Shown piece by piece: positions 1 through 9,576 of a stretch of 64,000 nucleotides of DNA; within the stretch, counting starts at the first letter, position 1, and each line of letters begins with the position of its first letter. A model generated the notes under the pieces. The model saw only the letters and a program-made list of their open reading frames with translations, made no database searches and had not been told where the DNA came from. The translations under genes were made by a program, and so were the position numbers. The stretch is from Ypsolopha sequella (Eukaryota > Arthropoda > Insecta > Lepidoptera > Ypsolophidae): contig OW203993.1 of NCBI GenBank assembly GCA_934047225.1, forward strand, positions 27,790,069-27,854,068. Direction: 5' to 3'.

Positions 1-935
1 CGTGCAAAAGATCTGTGCCCTGAACGCCTCCCCATAGCCCGTCCAGGGTCAAAGCGATCTTCATTGTAAACTTTCACGTGCTGTAGATAAGTTTTGGATG
101 TGCACGCTTCCGCCGCCATTGCTTCCAGAGACCTGCGCTCGACTCTATTGAAGAGAAGCCGCGACGAGCCCGGCCGCTTGCATTTCGCAGGCTTTTCTCT
201 GGAATGTAGGGAAATGTAGGAAGGCGTTGATGAATCTCTTCATTCTTCGTCCTGCTCCTGGTGGCCCTCGGTTGCGGCTTAGCTGGTGCTGCGGCAGTCG
301 TGGTTGAAGGGGCAGGTGGGTCTGCCACGGCCTTCTTGTGCCTCTTCCCGGACCTAACGCAACGAGACTTGGGGGCGTCAGTCCTGGCGGTAGACAGGTT
401 CTCCTCGGCCACGAGTGAGGCTGACGCCGTCGTCTCTTGTAGTGGTGCGTAGGTGGCTGCTGTTTGGCATCTCTGGCAGCTGTCACCGTTAAGGCGATGG
501 TTCCGGGCCTCCTTCCGAAACACGTGGCAGGATTGTTGGCTGCGTGGGGGCCCCCGCAGTTTGCGGAAGTTGCAGGCTCTTCTCTCGGACGAGTGCAGTC
601 TCTGGCAAAGTGCTCTTCACCGCAGCGCACACAGGCCAGAGTGCGGTGGCAGTTATGGGAGCTGCTGGCACCTGTGGTATTGCGCAGGCCCCAGCTTCCC
701 CCTCCAGTCTTCTATTTTGATGCAGCGCAAGTACATGAGTTCGGTGATCTCAAATACCGGCGGCATCAGGTTTGGCGTCCTCTTAAATTGAGTGATGAAT
801 ATGCAACCAGGGCGCTCTACTCTCGCCCTGATCGGCTTGCAGTATTCGACCTCAAATCCCAGGTCAGTGAGTGCCTTCGTTAGCTCTTCCGGCTCGGTGT
901 TCGCCGGGAACCCGCGGAATGCAGTCTTGTCTTAA
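1..935 (-). pseudogene. Jockey-type LINE ORF1 (gag) remnant with zinc knuckles
   Basis: Nucleic-acid-binding gag-like protein of a non-LTR retrotransposon. Reading from about 930 downward, a PRE_C2HC-like stretch (FRGFPANTEPEELTKAL, then LGFEVEYCKP) precedes CCHC knuckles (RCGEEHFARDC, ANCGGPHAANNPATC) near 630-520. The reading frame changes near 520-530, from the frame ending at 145 to the one ending at 74, and more breaks lie near 700-780, so it is not translatable as one protein. The tail is basic and Pro/Ala-rich. The 5' part stops at 929-938, exactly where the Harbinger element begins. No RT domain follows before the window edge. Clade (Jockey/BS-like) is inferred from the PRE_C2HC plus knuckle order. 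Confidence 0.75.
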
Positions 936-1689
936 TTTAGGTCTCAGACCCGATTTCACCAAACTATTCTTAATGACCCATTAACAAATCTTCCGTTAAA
1001 ATTAACGTAGACGTGAAAAAGGTTTCCGTTCTATGGAGCGATCTTAACAAGGCGTTGCTAAATCAAACATCAAGTAGATCTTATCTGTGATCGAGTGCAC
1101 AAAAACGACCACTCCGAATTTCGTTAATAGGCAACCAAAATAAAATGTCATGGCGTCTAAGCAAAACGTTCTCCAAACATAACTCACTGGAACTAGCCGT
1201 ATAATAATGTAATGTCACTGACTTGAAATGTCATAATTTGTGTTAAAATCGAAAGAGCGACTGAGTGTTTTTATATTAGTCGTGTTAAACGTCAACATTT
1301 TCCGGTTTTCGTGCTTTTGGATTTTGTTTTATTTGGTCGTCTTGTGGTGATTTTTAATACCTATACATATTGTAATTTTTACAATTTCGTGTGTTTCAAA
1401 ATGTCGAAAAAAAGCCGCGGACTCCATTTTTGTGCCAGATTTTCTGAACAGGTACGATGATGATTTTATCACTTCATAGCACGTCACATTTACAAAAATG
1501 CTAGCACAGTAATATTTGTGGTTTCTATTTCGAATACCTAACCATTCTGACAGTAAACTCTCACCAAAATTCATTCAGTACCTTCGAAGTCTTAGTGAAC
1601 AAACAGAAGTGTGTAATTTTAGTGATTATAGCGCTCCTATTTAGGAGTTAATACTGTTTCAATAATCTATACTTTGCTATTTCCAGGTG

Positions 1690-2801
1690 GAGGCAGGCCC
1701 AATCATCCACCACAGGGGCCTTTACAAGGACAAGTAGAAATATTACTTGGCCCAACATTAGATGGTCTTCCAAATGAATTTGATAGTGATGCCCAATTTT
1801 AAGAAGATTTAGTTACCGTGCCTAATAAAGTAAAGGAAAATACAGATGAAATTTTATTACCGGCCCTTGTAGTATTAGATGCAATTCCTGGCAATTCAAT
1901 ATGTACATGAAATCTCCCTAGACACCAGTTAGTCACTATCTTAAAATAGCTGATTATATTTAATTTCATCTTGCTGTAGCACATATACATGCATGAGTTT
2001 AAAACAACTATAACAAATTAAAGTAGATATTCAGATTCGCCCAAACAGTTTTTGTTTTATGATATACATATATGTATATTTGAATACAGATAACTTTTAT
2101 GTTTAAAATTTAATTTATTTTATTTCCAGTTTGACCAAGTTGGTTCGTTGGGACTGAACAGTTCCCAGGCTGAAGCGGAGGAGTTAAATAAGCAGGAAAT
2201 TGATGACTCAAATCGTCGTGAAGTTGAGGTATCTCATCACAAATATTCACTTTACTTTATCGGTTTAGGTATTTAACTCCAATTGTCAAACCATTGTTAA
2301 ACAGTTGGAAACAATTTCAATATTAAGGTGAAATTTTAAAAATCATTTGTTTTTGTTGTACAGCCTGCTGATGTGAATTCTATCACATGAGTATGAAGTT
2401 TGGGCTGTTTTCTGTGGATTATGTACTATGGGTGTACCATGGAAGATAGCCTAGACTAGAGACATCATGGAGGAATGACAGAATATTTTATACCTACTTT
2501 TTGTTTAAGGATAAGGATACTACTAGGCACTCCAGCTGCACTAAAAACCAAACTGTCAGATGCACTAGATAATAAAAAAAGGGGACCCCGACATGGCTTC
2601 ACAGGAGAAGACCAAGGGCTTCAATGGCTGACAATTTACTCACTAGCAAGTTGGAGTTAGTAGAAATTTTGAAAAAGAATGCTGTACTTGAGGCAGAAAA
2701 CAAAAATTAATTGCACGAAGAGCAACTTAGACAAGAAAAAATAAAAACAGAGCTTTTGGAGTTAGAATTGTCATTGGCAAAAAGTGTAAATAAAAAATAA
2801 C
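1690..2801 (+). pseudogene. Harbinger accessory Myb/SANT-like protein remnant
   Basis: Fragments on the plus strand read like exons of the DNA-binding second protein of Harbinger elements: GPTLDGLPNEFDSDAQF near 1750-1800, a middle piece after a TTTCCAG acceptor near 2130 (FDQVGSLGLNSSQAEAEELN), and a charged helical C-terminus at 2600-2800 (LTSKLELVEILKKNAVLEAE, then KIKTELLELELSLAKSVNKK and a stop). In-frame stops at 1798 and near 2710 interrupt it. The family role, helping the nuclease bind and enter the nucleus, is known from other Harbingers. The assignment here rests on position and the coiled C-terminus; a clear SANT motif is not visible. Confidence 0.5.
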
Positions 2802-2885
2802 AATAACATAGGTATCATACATCAGGTATCCATAGGTATGTAAATAATAAATAAAAAGTTTTTACCACTATAAAATTACTTTTAT

Positions 2886-3805
2886 TTATAACGACTGTAA
2901 ATACAAACTTTTGAAGTAATTATTAATAAGACTTTGGCGCACAGGATTTATATCTCTATTTATATTATTATGTCTGTGCTCTCTAATATGCCCTTGCTGT
3001 ATTAAATCTTCCCAAGGAGCAGGCCGTTGTATTTTAGGATATTCAGATGGCAAATCTTCTTTTGCTTTTATTAAGATGTTGTGCAACACAGCCGTAGCAA
3101 TTATGATAGGTAGACAATTTTTTATTTGTACTTGTATACCTAATGCAAGTACCGGGAAACGACGTTTCCATACCCCAAACAGGCGTTCAATGGGGTTCCT
3201 GCTTCTTATTTGAGATTCATTGTATAATCTCTCGTCCGGGGTTATTGGATTCTGCAGTGGCATCATAATGTATGGTCGGTTCATGTAACCACTGTCTGCT
3301 AAAAAAAAGGCATCTCCATATCGACCACTTTCAAATACGGTATTTCTGTATGATGCGTTCCAAATAGTTCGGTCTTGGTTACTTCCTGGCCATCTCGCCA
3401 CCAAATCCAAAATTTCCAAGTTAGCATTTGCTATCGCTTGCACATTAATAGACATGTAGCCTTTCCTGTTCCTAAAATGTTCTCCATTTTCCCCACCAGG
3501 AGTACGAATGCGTATATGTGTGCAATCCAGAGCACCCAGGCCTTAGGAAAAAGAAAGCGTGCTATGTTGTAAAATTTTAGTTGTTCTGTTCTTATTTCTT
3601 TTTCTGATACAGGAAATTTTATAAACTGGCGGCCGAGTGACGCTATAGCTGCAGTAACTCGGTGTATAATTCTGTGAGAAGTGGACTTGCTCATTCCACA
3701 GTAATCGCCCATAGATATTTGTTGTGAACCAGTGGCATAATACCTCAACGTTAGAAGAAGTTGGTTTTTTGGCGAAATTGAGTTGTTTCTGTAAGCAAAC
3801 AAAAT
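2886..3805 (-). pseudogene. HARBI1-like transposase (DDE_Tnp_4 nuclease), frameshifted
   Basis: The N-terminal part (frame 3802 to ~3545) has a helix-turn-helix region with LTLRYYATGSQQISMGDYCGMSKSTSHRIIH, broken here for length: LRYYATGSQQ then GMSKSTSHRIIHRV. The C-terminal part (frame 3455-2886) has ARWPGSNQDRTIW, FFLADSGYMNRPYIM and RNPIERLFGVWKRRFPVL, matching the last two catalytic blocks of HARBI1/ALP1 nucleases. Between ~3545 and ~3455 the sequence for the first catalytic block (LDCTHIRIRTPGGENGEHFRN) is present but in another frame, so one or two small indels destroyed the gene. The transposase cuts and rejoins DNA at the element's ends. Confidence 0.85.
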
Positions 3806-4366
3806 TTTAGGTTAGCTTCATCCATGACATACCTACGTAGGTACGCAGTTGTACGTAAAATAACGAAAAATGCGCATATTTGTCACATTAAGACAATGTT
3901 AAGGAACTCACCGATTTCATGGATATTCAAGTTTATCTTCAATCATTTGCAAAACACCCATACACGATTCTTTCGATAAACGAAACCTTGTCCTAAAATC
4001 TACATCGTCATATTATTCAAAATAGTGACGTCGCTCTTTATACGTTTTAGGACGTCGAACAATATTATCTAAAAGTTCTAAATTTTTCTAAAATATCATC
4101 ATTTTCGTGGTCAAAAATTAAATTACACGCCGCCTCCATTTTATTTGACCAACTGACTGACAATGACAAGACAAGTGACAACCAATTGACGGTCTGTTAC
4201 AGGCATTAACGGACCTTTGGGGCAGTGATTAAGTTTAACGCCTTGTTATGAGAATTAACCATTCGTTAGGACGTGGTGAAAGACCCACTAGGCCTAACGG
4301 GCCGTTATCTATTTAATTGGCCGTTAAAACTAACTAACAGAGTAAGGTGAAACCAGGTCTTAATTT

Positions 4367-4990
4367 CTTTTATTATGCTTGCTAACTTCTGTGACGATAC
4401 TTTCCCATTTGTAAAAGAATAAGCCAATGGCATCTTAAATTTGGCTCTTGCTCCTTGCATCATGAAAACCAATGCGTGATCTGCCATGTCGTTGGTTCTA
4501 ATGCCACCACCATAATCTTGGAAGCCTTCAACTTTGTCTGCTGTTGGATCAAAATGCAGCCTGCGTTTGAAAGCCATTTCGTCGAAGAGCAGGCAGCAGA
4601 ATTTGTCATTCTTTCTTTTCTTTTCAGATTTTTTTCTCAGGTACCACTCCATTGGTACTCTCTTTAAAAGGTTTTGAAGAGTTTTTGTACTTGGCAGTGG
4701 CATAGTATGTGCCATGTATCTGTAGGTCATTGGTGACGTTATATATATAGCGAGGGCGGAAATCTTGTTTTGGGGGTCCATCGCCTTCCTTGTGGTTTCC
4801 GCTTTTGGTTTTTTATTGGTGATGTTACAAAGTTTTTGAGAACCTCAGAATCTGTATTTTTTATAAGTTTAGCACTCCTTTTTAAAGCTCTTAGGGTACA
4901 TTTTGTTTTTCTTAGTTGCTTTATCAGTTTTTTCTTCCTTGGTGTCAGTTCTGGAAGTATTAAAAAATATAAAGTAGTCTCCCAATACAC
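4367..4990 (-). pseudogene. P-element/THAP9-like transposase remnant
   Basis: Two frames join near 4775: an upstream coiled-coil piece (RKKKLIKQLRKTKCTLRALK) and the start of the catalytic domain. The latter contains PSTKTLQNLL, LLFDEMAFKRRLHFDP with a likely catalytic Asp, VEGFQDYG and ADHALVFM, characteristic of P-type transposases. The protein is cut at LASIIKEIK where the Harbinger element starts, so the remaining two thirds are missing. No THAP zinc finger or P-type terminal repeat is visible upstream. Confidence 0.75.
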
Positions 4991-5194
4991 ATTAATTTAA
5001 AGTTTAATTTGTTTTATTATTATTTTTAAAAGTTTGGGAATTTTACTCATTTAGTTCTAAATTTGCATTATAATGCTACTACTATAAAACAACTTAAAGA
5101 CGACCAGGCCGTAATTGAATCATACCAGGATAGATAGACGTATACATGCTAAAATATGATAATTTAAAAATAAACATACCTAAACTTTTTTCAA

Positions 5195-5347
5195 CTTGTC
5201 AAATTCAAATAGTTTATTTTGCAAAGTAGGTATATATCATACACGTTTCACAAGTCAAAATTTAATCTTATTAAAATATATTTAATAAAATAATAAATGT
5301 ACCCATGAACTAAATTAAAGGTTTATTTACTTTATGTAGCAATATAG
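5195..5347 (-). repeat. 3' end of LINE family B (short truncated copy)
   Basis: Homologous to the segments starting at about 47215 and 52545: shared blocks include TTTTGCAAAGTAGGTATA, CACAAGTCAA and ATGTAGCAATATA. In all three copies the block begins with TTCAAA-type simple sequence on the plus strand, the tail of a minus-strand LINE. This copy ends after about 150 bp, as expected of 5' truncation. The 52545 copy still carries reverse transcriptase sequence and identifies the family. Confidence 0.7.
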
Positions 5348-6013
5348 GGGAGACAGTACAATGATTGGCACTTTCAGGGAATTGTCACATTTGAGATTCG
5401 ATATCTTTGTAGTTAGTCTTTAAACCGATCATGAATTGGTTTATTTCAATTATTAGTCCACCAAGCCAAGTAGGCACCTAGCAAATGTGACGTCACCCGG
5501 AATGCGGCGCATATATTTCGGGTATGGATGGCAAAAAAATAAAATGTAATTTGGGTGCAGCAAAAGTCCGTCAACATTGAAATTTAAATTCAAGTTATAT
5601 CTATTGCAATATCAGAATTAATAAAATGATTCAAAAAATATAATAGCTGTATAAGTGAAAAACTGATTACTTATTATTTAAGTACGTATACAAATTCGGA
5701 TTTTATTTTTTGTATATGACATCATTTATACTCATCCAAGTGTGAGCCTTGTCGATTTTGACACTCTTGTAATCTGAACGGAAAACGTCTGAAAATCCTT
5801 ATTTGTTTACTACAATAACAACAAACTGTGTTTTTTTTTACTGTCATCAATAAAGAAATTTTGTATTTTTTGTGTTTGTAATATAAATACCTAAACAGTT
5901 TCTCATTCTTACAGCTATTTTCTTTCGAACCATTTTAAATGTTAACGGATTTTGGTCCACCCTTTATTTTTGAAGGTTATAAGGTATACGAAAATCAAGT
6001 AGCTTTATTCACA
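5348..6013. other. AT-rich stretch without recognisable gene
   Basis: No open frame over 60 codons and no motif I recognise. It starts with a GGGGAGACAGTACAATGATTGG block right after the LINE fragment and holds several poly-A/T runs. Confidence 0.5.
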
Positions 6014-6277
6014 TCACATTATCATCATTATCAACATCCATTTCTTCAATTCCTGACATTTCGTCGTACTAATTTTCAGTTGTGTTTCTTGTAAATCGTC
6101 GAGTCTCTCTTTTTCCCAATACTCATTTTCCAAACTATCGACGTGATTGACTTCCTTCTTCCAGTCAGCGGCTGTTATTGAATGAATTGCTTCGCGGGTT
6201 AATCTCTCAATCTCCTTTTCAGACAAAATTACATGTTTGGCAAGATTAAAGACTAAATGACTCACATCCAGAACCAT
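6014..6277 (-). pseudogene. IS630/Tc1-like transposase C-terminus
   Basis: The 87-codon frame contains AIHSITAADWKKEVNHV and LENEYWEKERLDD, typical of the end of insect DDE_3 transposases, where an ADW-x-x-HV block is followed by an EYWEKD-like motif. The catalytic core is missing. A second, diverged copy of the beginning of this segment lies at 6371-6455. Family recognition is from the motif only. Confidence 0.55.
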
Positions 6278-6455
6278 TAAATGTAATGAAAAAGTTATAT
6301 ATAACCCATAGTTTACCTGAATAAGTCCAGAACTTGTTGTTGGAGTAGGCGAAGATGGTACTGCCTACAATAAAAAAATTACATGATTGGCAAGATTGAA
6401 GACTAAATGACTTACATCCAGAAACATAAAATGTAATTAAAAATATATATATAAT
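6224..6455. repeat. Duplicated ~80-bp block in the IS630-like remnant
   Basis: 6224-6300 and 6371-6455 share TTACATG-TTGGCAAGATT-AAGACTAAATGA-TTACATCCAGAA with few mismatches, about 147 bp apart. On the minus strand the spacer reads as a small exon: TTTTTTTATTGTAG acceptor, about 49 bases, then CAG|GTAAAC. The block may come from duplication across an intron of the transposase gene. Confidence 0.6.
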
Positions 6456-6470
6456 CATAATCATAGTCAT

Positions 6471-6735
6471 TTATTTCGTAATATTCATTACATGTTTTAT
6501 ATAAAAACGGCTCAATTTTTCAAGAATAATACACGTTTTGTCTGTGTTAACTGAATTTTTTACAATTTTCTCTAATTTGTGTAGGTTTTGTTTTATTTTC
6601 TTTATACCAATATCTTTTTCTGGGCTATTTTCGATGATATCATCTTCGTCATTTGTTTCCATAATATTTAACGGAATCGTAGTACTATTTATAAGTTCGA
6701 TGATAACTTCCAAATCTTCAGTCATTGCTTTGTTT
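6471..6735 (-). CDS. Unrecognised acidic ORF fragment
   Basis: The frame continues to 6767, but its first residues lie inside the terminal repeat of the adjacent element, so MTEDLEVIIELINSTT near 6730 is the more sensible start. It is acidic in the middle (NDEDDIIENSPEKD) and lysine-rich towards the C-terminus. I do not recognise the family. It could be a further exon of the IS630-like gene or chance. Confidence 0.3.
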
Positions 6736-6766
6736 TTGTTCGGGCCAATACTTCCCAGGCAGCACA

Positions 6767-7300
6767 CAAGTCATATAACTGGCCAACAATTTAACCTTAT
6801 GCAGGGTTAAGCTTTATTATATATGTATAGAAGCTGTGTGTATTGCCAAGTTCTGTATTAAAGTTGTTTTTTGTTATGATAATGCTATTAGCTGAGTTAG
6901 TTCTGTAATTTGCCGATTTTATTTCTTAAAGCTGAATAGTCATCATAAATAGACCTGTTACTCAAGAGTTTGTGTAACCTTTTGTATAACACTGGTATAA
7001 GATTTTATTATCCAGCAGAGTACTGAATAATTGAGGTTCTGTTCTCTTTTAGCTGTATTACACACCACATCTTGACAGTTACACAGCTGCTGTATAAAGT
7101 AGGGTGTGGTTCCTTTTATGAAGCATATAGTTAGTTAACAGAATTTAAGGTAGCTGTTATAACTACTTTATGGCGCTTTAAGTACGAAATTACTGTCATG
7201 TGCAGCTAACTAGGGTAAAAGCAAAAGTAACAGATTCTTATGCAGAAGTTGGCTGCGTATTCACGAAAAGTAGACATTTTTTAAGCTAGCAGAACTATTT
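6767..7300. repeat. Left subterminal repeat array (CTG-nn-TAA motif)
   Basis: Degenerate short motifs in both orientations occur every 20-60 bases: CTTATGCAGG, AGCTGAATAG, CTGTTACTCAAG, CTGGTATAAG, TTATCCAGC, CTGAATAAT, AGCTGTATTAC, AGTTACACAGCTG, CTGTATAAAG, AGCTGTTATAAC, CTTATGCAGAAG. In CACTA elements such arrays bind an accessory transposition protein; that role is inferred here. Confidence 0.6.
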
Positions 7301-7391
7301 TGCAATATTTGTCAGCATTTATGCGGCTAGTAGTTTGACATTTCGATTTCGTGTGCGCGCTTAATACTTAATATTAAAGTGTGTTGTGTAA

Positions 7392-7936
7392 ATGCCGCCT
7401 ATAAAAAAAAATGCTAAAATCATCTCCAATTCATGGAAAAATAGAAAAAGAACAGGAGGCATACGAAGAAAGTGCTTGCGCGAGTATGAAAACATAAAAA
7501 AATCTATTTGTGCTAATCCACAAACGACTGAAGGAAGTTCTTCCAGTTCATCTGATCCAAGTACAAATCAAGTGCGACCACAATCCATAGAAACGGGTTC
7601 CGTAATAAATAATTATGAATCTACATTGTGTGAAGATTATGAATCAATTCAGAGGTCTGAAGATAGTGATGCGAGTTCCAATAATTTGAAAAAAGTGAAA
7701 CGGAATATGAAAAAAATTTAATATTTCGTAATAACTTAAAAAAATGGGCCATAAATAAAAACATTTCTCTAGAAGCCTTAAGGGAATTATTAGCTGTCGT
7801 CAATCAGAGATTGCCAGGAGTTTTGCCAGTAGACCCGAGAACATTATTACAGACTAAGAGAAATGTCGTAATAAAAAAAATTGAAGGTGGAGAATACTGG
7901 CACAAAGGACTTATTGAACCTTTAAAATTAAATTAA
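7392..7936 (+). pseudogene. CACTA-like transposase, N-terminal exon (frameshifted)
   Basis: The start MPPIKKNAKIISNSWK is followed by a basic, Ser-rich region to 7721. The frame then stops, but the next frame continues at once with FRNNLKKWAINKNISLEALR and RLPGVLPVDPRTLLQTKRNV, GGEYWHKGL to a stop at 7936. The second part matches the N-terminal region that precedes the catalytic part of Tnp2-like insect transposases. The break lies in a run of seven A at about 7711-7717, and one extra A would join the frames, so this is a one-base deletion or, less likely, a programmed slip. No convincing splice donor is visible before the LINE insertion. Confidence 0.65.
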
Positions 7937-8171
7937 TTAATTATAAAAAATCATTTTAATTTGGTTTTAACAGATAATAATACATAAAACCACAGTATTA
8001 AGTCAATGTGAAGTTCTGTGCACGTGTTGACATAGTTTAAAGTGAATAAGTAAAGTGAATAAGGAAATAAATCTCACAACATCTCACCGAGTGCTAACTG
8101 TCAAGCGCCAACGGTCGTTTAACGGTCGTTTAATTTCCTAATTTTCTACACCAAAGCCTATAGCAGCAACA

Positions 8172-9212
8172 ATGACCAGGTGCAAGGGCTGCAATGAAGA
8201 GGTGAGCACCGCAGACAGCATTTCCTGCACTTTGCCTACGTGTAGAAAAGCTTTCCACCATCTATGTGTGGGACTTACATCTGCAGCTGCAAAAAAACTT
8301 CAATCATGGAAATGCATAGAGTGCAAGGTGAAGGAACCGAGAGTCGACAGAGACAACACTCCGGTTAAGTCGTCTTCTACAGACAATCGTGAAAACGAGT
8401 ACGTGAACCTGCGGCGCGGGAACCGGGGAGCACAAGCTGACCAACAGGACGTCTCCCTCACGAGCATGCGAGATGAAATACTTGCTTCAATCCGCGTGGA
8501 ACTACCAGCAACATTGCGCTCCATTATTTCCGAGGAACTACGTGCTCTAAATACGAGACTGAGTGAGCTGGAAACCTCGGTTCAAGTGTTGAGCAACTCC
8601 TACGAAGACATGAAAAAGACTGCGAGTGTTCAAGCGGCAGACTTCAAAAAGGTAATTACTGAGAATAAACATCTAAGCGAAACCGTTAAAAGTCTGGAAT
8701 TACGACTTACTAACCTCGAAGACGAGTCCTCAAAAAATGAGCAGTGGGCCAGAATACAAAATGTCGAGATAGTTGGCGTCCCTGAACGAAATAAAGAAAC
8801 AGTCCCTGAACTGGTGTTGAAGATAGCTGAACAAATCGGGTACCAGCTGAAGCCGGAAGACGTCGAGTTTGCACACCGAGTCCAGGCGAAGCGTCCCGAG
8901 GGAGGACGAGCCCGAGCTATCGTCGCGCGCCTCAGGGAACGGAACATCAAGGATGCCCTTCTAGTTGCTGCTCGAAAATCCCGCGGCATACTTAGTAAGG
9001 ACATAGGAATAGATGGTGCTATTTCTAAAATATATATTAATGAACATCTCACCGTCAAAAACAAGATTTTACTCAAACTATGCAAAGAAAGACAAAAAGC
9101 CACTGAATACCAATTCGTTTGGACAAAAAACTGTCGGATCTATGCACGAAAAGAAGAAAGAGCACCATATATTCTTATAAACAAAGAATCAGACTTAAAA
9201 AAGTTTATATAA
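8172..9212 (+). CDS. LINE ORF1 protein: PHD finger, coiled coil, baculovirus-FP-like domain
   Basis: 346 residues. Residues 4-51 form a C4HC3 PHD-type finger (CKGC, CTLPTC, HHLC, CIEC). About 100-190 is heptad-rich and probably coiled coil (LNTRLSELETSVQVL). About 190-346 resembles the baculovirus FP protein C-terminal domain also found in lepidopteran LINE ORF1s: NVEIVGVPE, EDVEFAHRVQ, SKIYINEHLT, FVWTKNCRIYARK, INKESDLKKFI. Such ORF1 proteins coat LINE RNA in the particle that goes to the nucleus; the PHD finger suggests chromatin contact, not shown here. The first ATG of the frame is used. Confidence 0.85.
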   Translation: MTRCKGCNEEVSTADSISCTLPTCRKAFHHLCVGLTSAAAKKLQSWKCIECKVKEPRVDRDNTPVKSSSTDNRENEYVNLRRGNRGAQADQQDVSLTSMRDEILASIRVELPATLRSIISEELRALNTRLSELETSVQVLSNSYEDMKKTASVQAADFKKVITENKHLSETVKSLELRLTNLEDESSKNEQWARIQNVEIVGVPERNKETVPELVLKIAEQIGYQLKPEDVEFAHRVQAKRPEGGRARAIVARLRERNIKDALLVAARKSRGILSKDIGIDGAISKIYINEHLTVKNKILLKLCKERQKATEYQFVWTKNCRIYARKEERAPYILINKESDLKKFI

Positions 9213-9576
9213 GAATAATTATTATCTGTTTTGGATTCTGTATAATTTTACTAACAATTTCTGGTCTTCTGTACTATGTCTTTATTTTTATATTTGCTAG
9301 ACTCAACTTTGCCTCACATACACTACACACCCTACACTATACAAATAAACACAACTTAACGCAACGCTACTACCACAAACATACAATAATAAAAACATCA
9401 CAAACCTGCAGGCAAATCCATTTATATCTAAAATACATCAAAGTTTCATCCACTTATCTCCTTTGCTCCAACAAGGCACTTCGCGTACCTACCGAACAAT
9501 ATCTCTTTCTTATATATTCTATGTATATGTATAGCTACCGTAAGTATTGTAAGAAATAGATACACCAAAATTAAAA
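9213..9576. other. ORF1-ORF2 spacer of the LINE
   Basis: 364 bases between the two LINE ORFs. A frame crosses it (9119-9559) but its translation is Ile/Tyr/His-rich low-complexity sequence and overlaps ORF1, so it is unlikely to be coding. ORF2 may be reached by reinitiation or an internal start. Confidence 0.5.

Larger units (their letters stand above)
939..4356. mobile_element. PIF/Harbinger DNA transposon, decayed, two genes
   Basis: Ends are imperfect inverted repeats: left AGACCCGATTTCACCAAACT (from 946), right (reverse complement) AGACCTGGTTTCACCTTACT, ending near 4358. Inside are a HARBI1-like nuclease on the minus strand and a Myb/SANT-type accessory gene on the plus strand, arranged convergently, the usual two-gene layout of this superfamily. 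The outer flanks share the 10-mer GTCTTAATTT (929-938 and 4357-4366). Harbinger normally duplicates TTA/TWA, which lies within this 10-mer. Both genes are broken, so the copy is not autonomous. Exact ends are uncertain by a few bases. Confidence 0.75.

Noticed and set aside
8630..9103. 157-codon minus-strand frame
   Set aside because: Antisense shadow of the PHD LINE ORF1.
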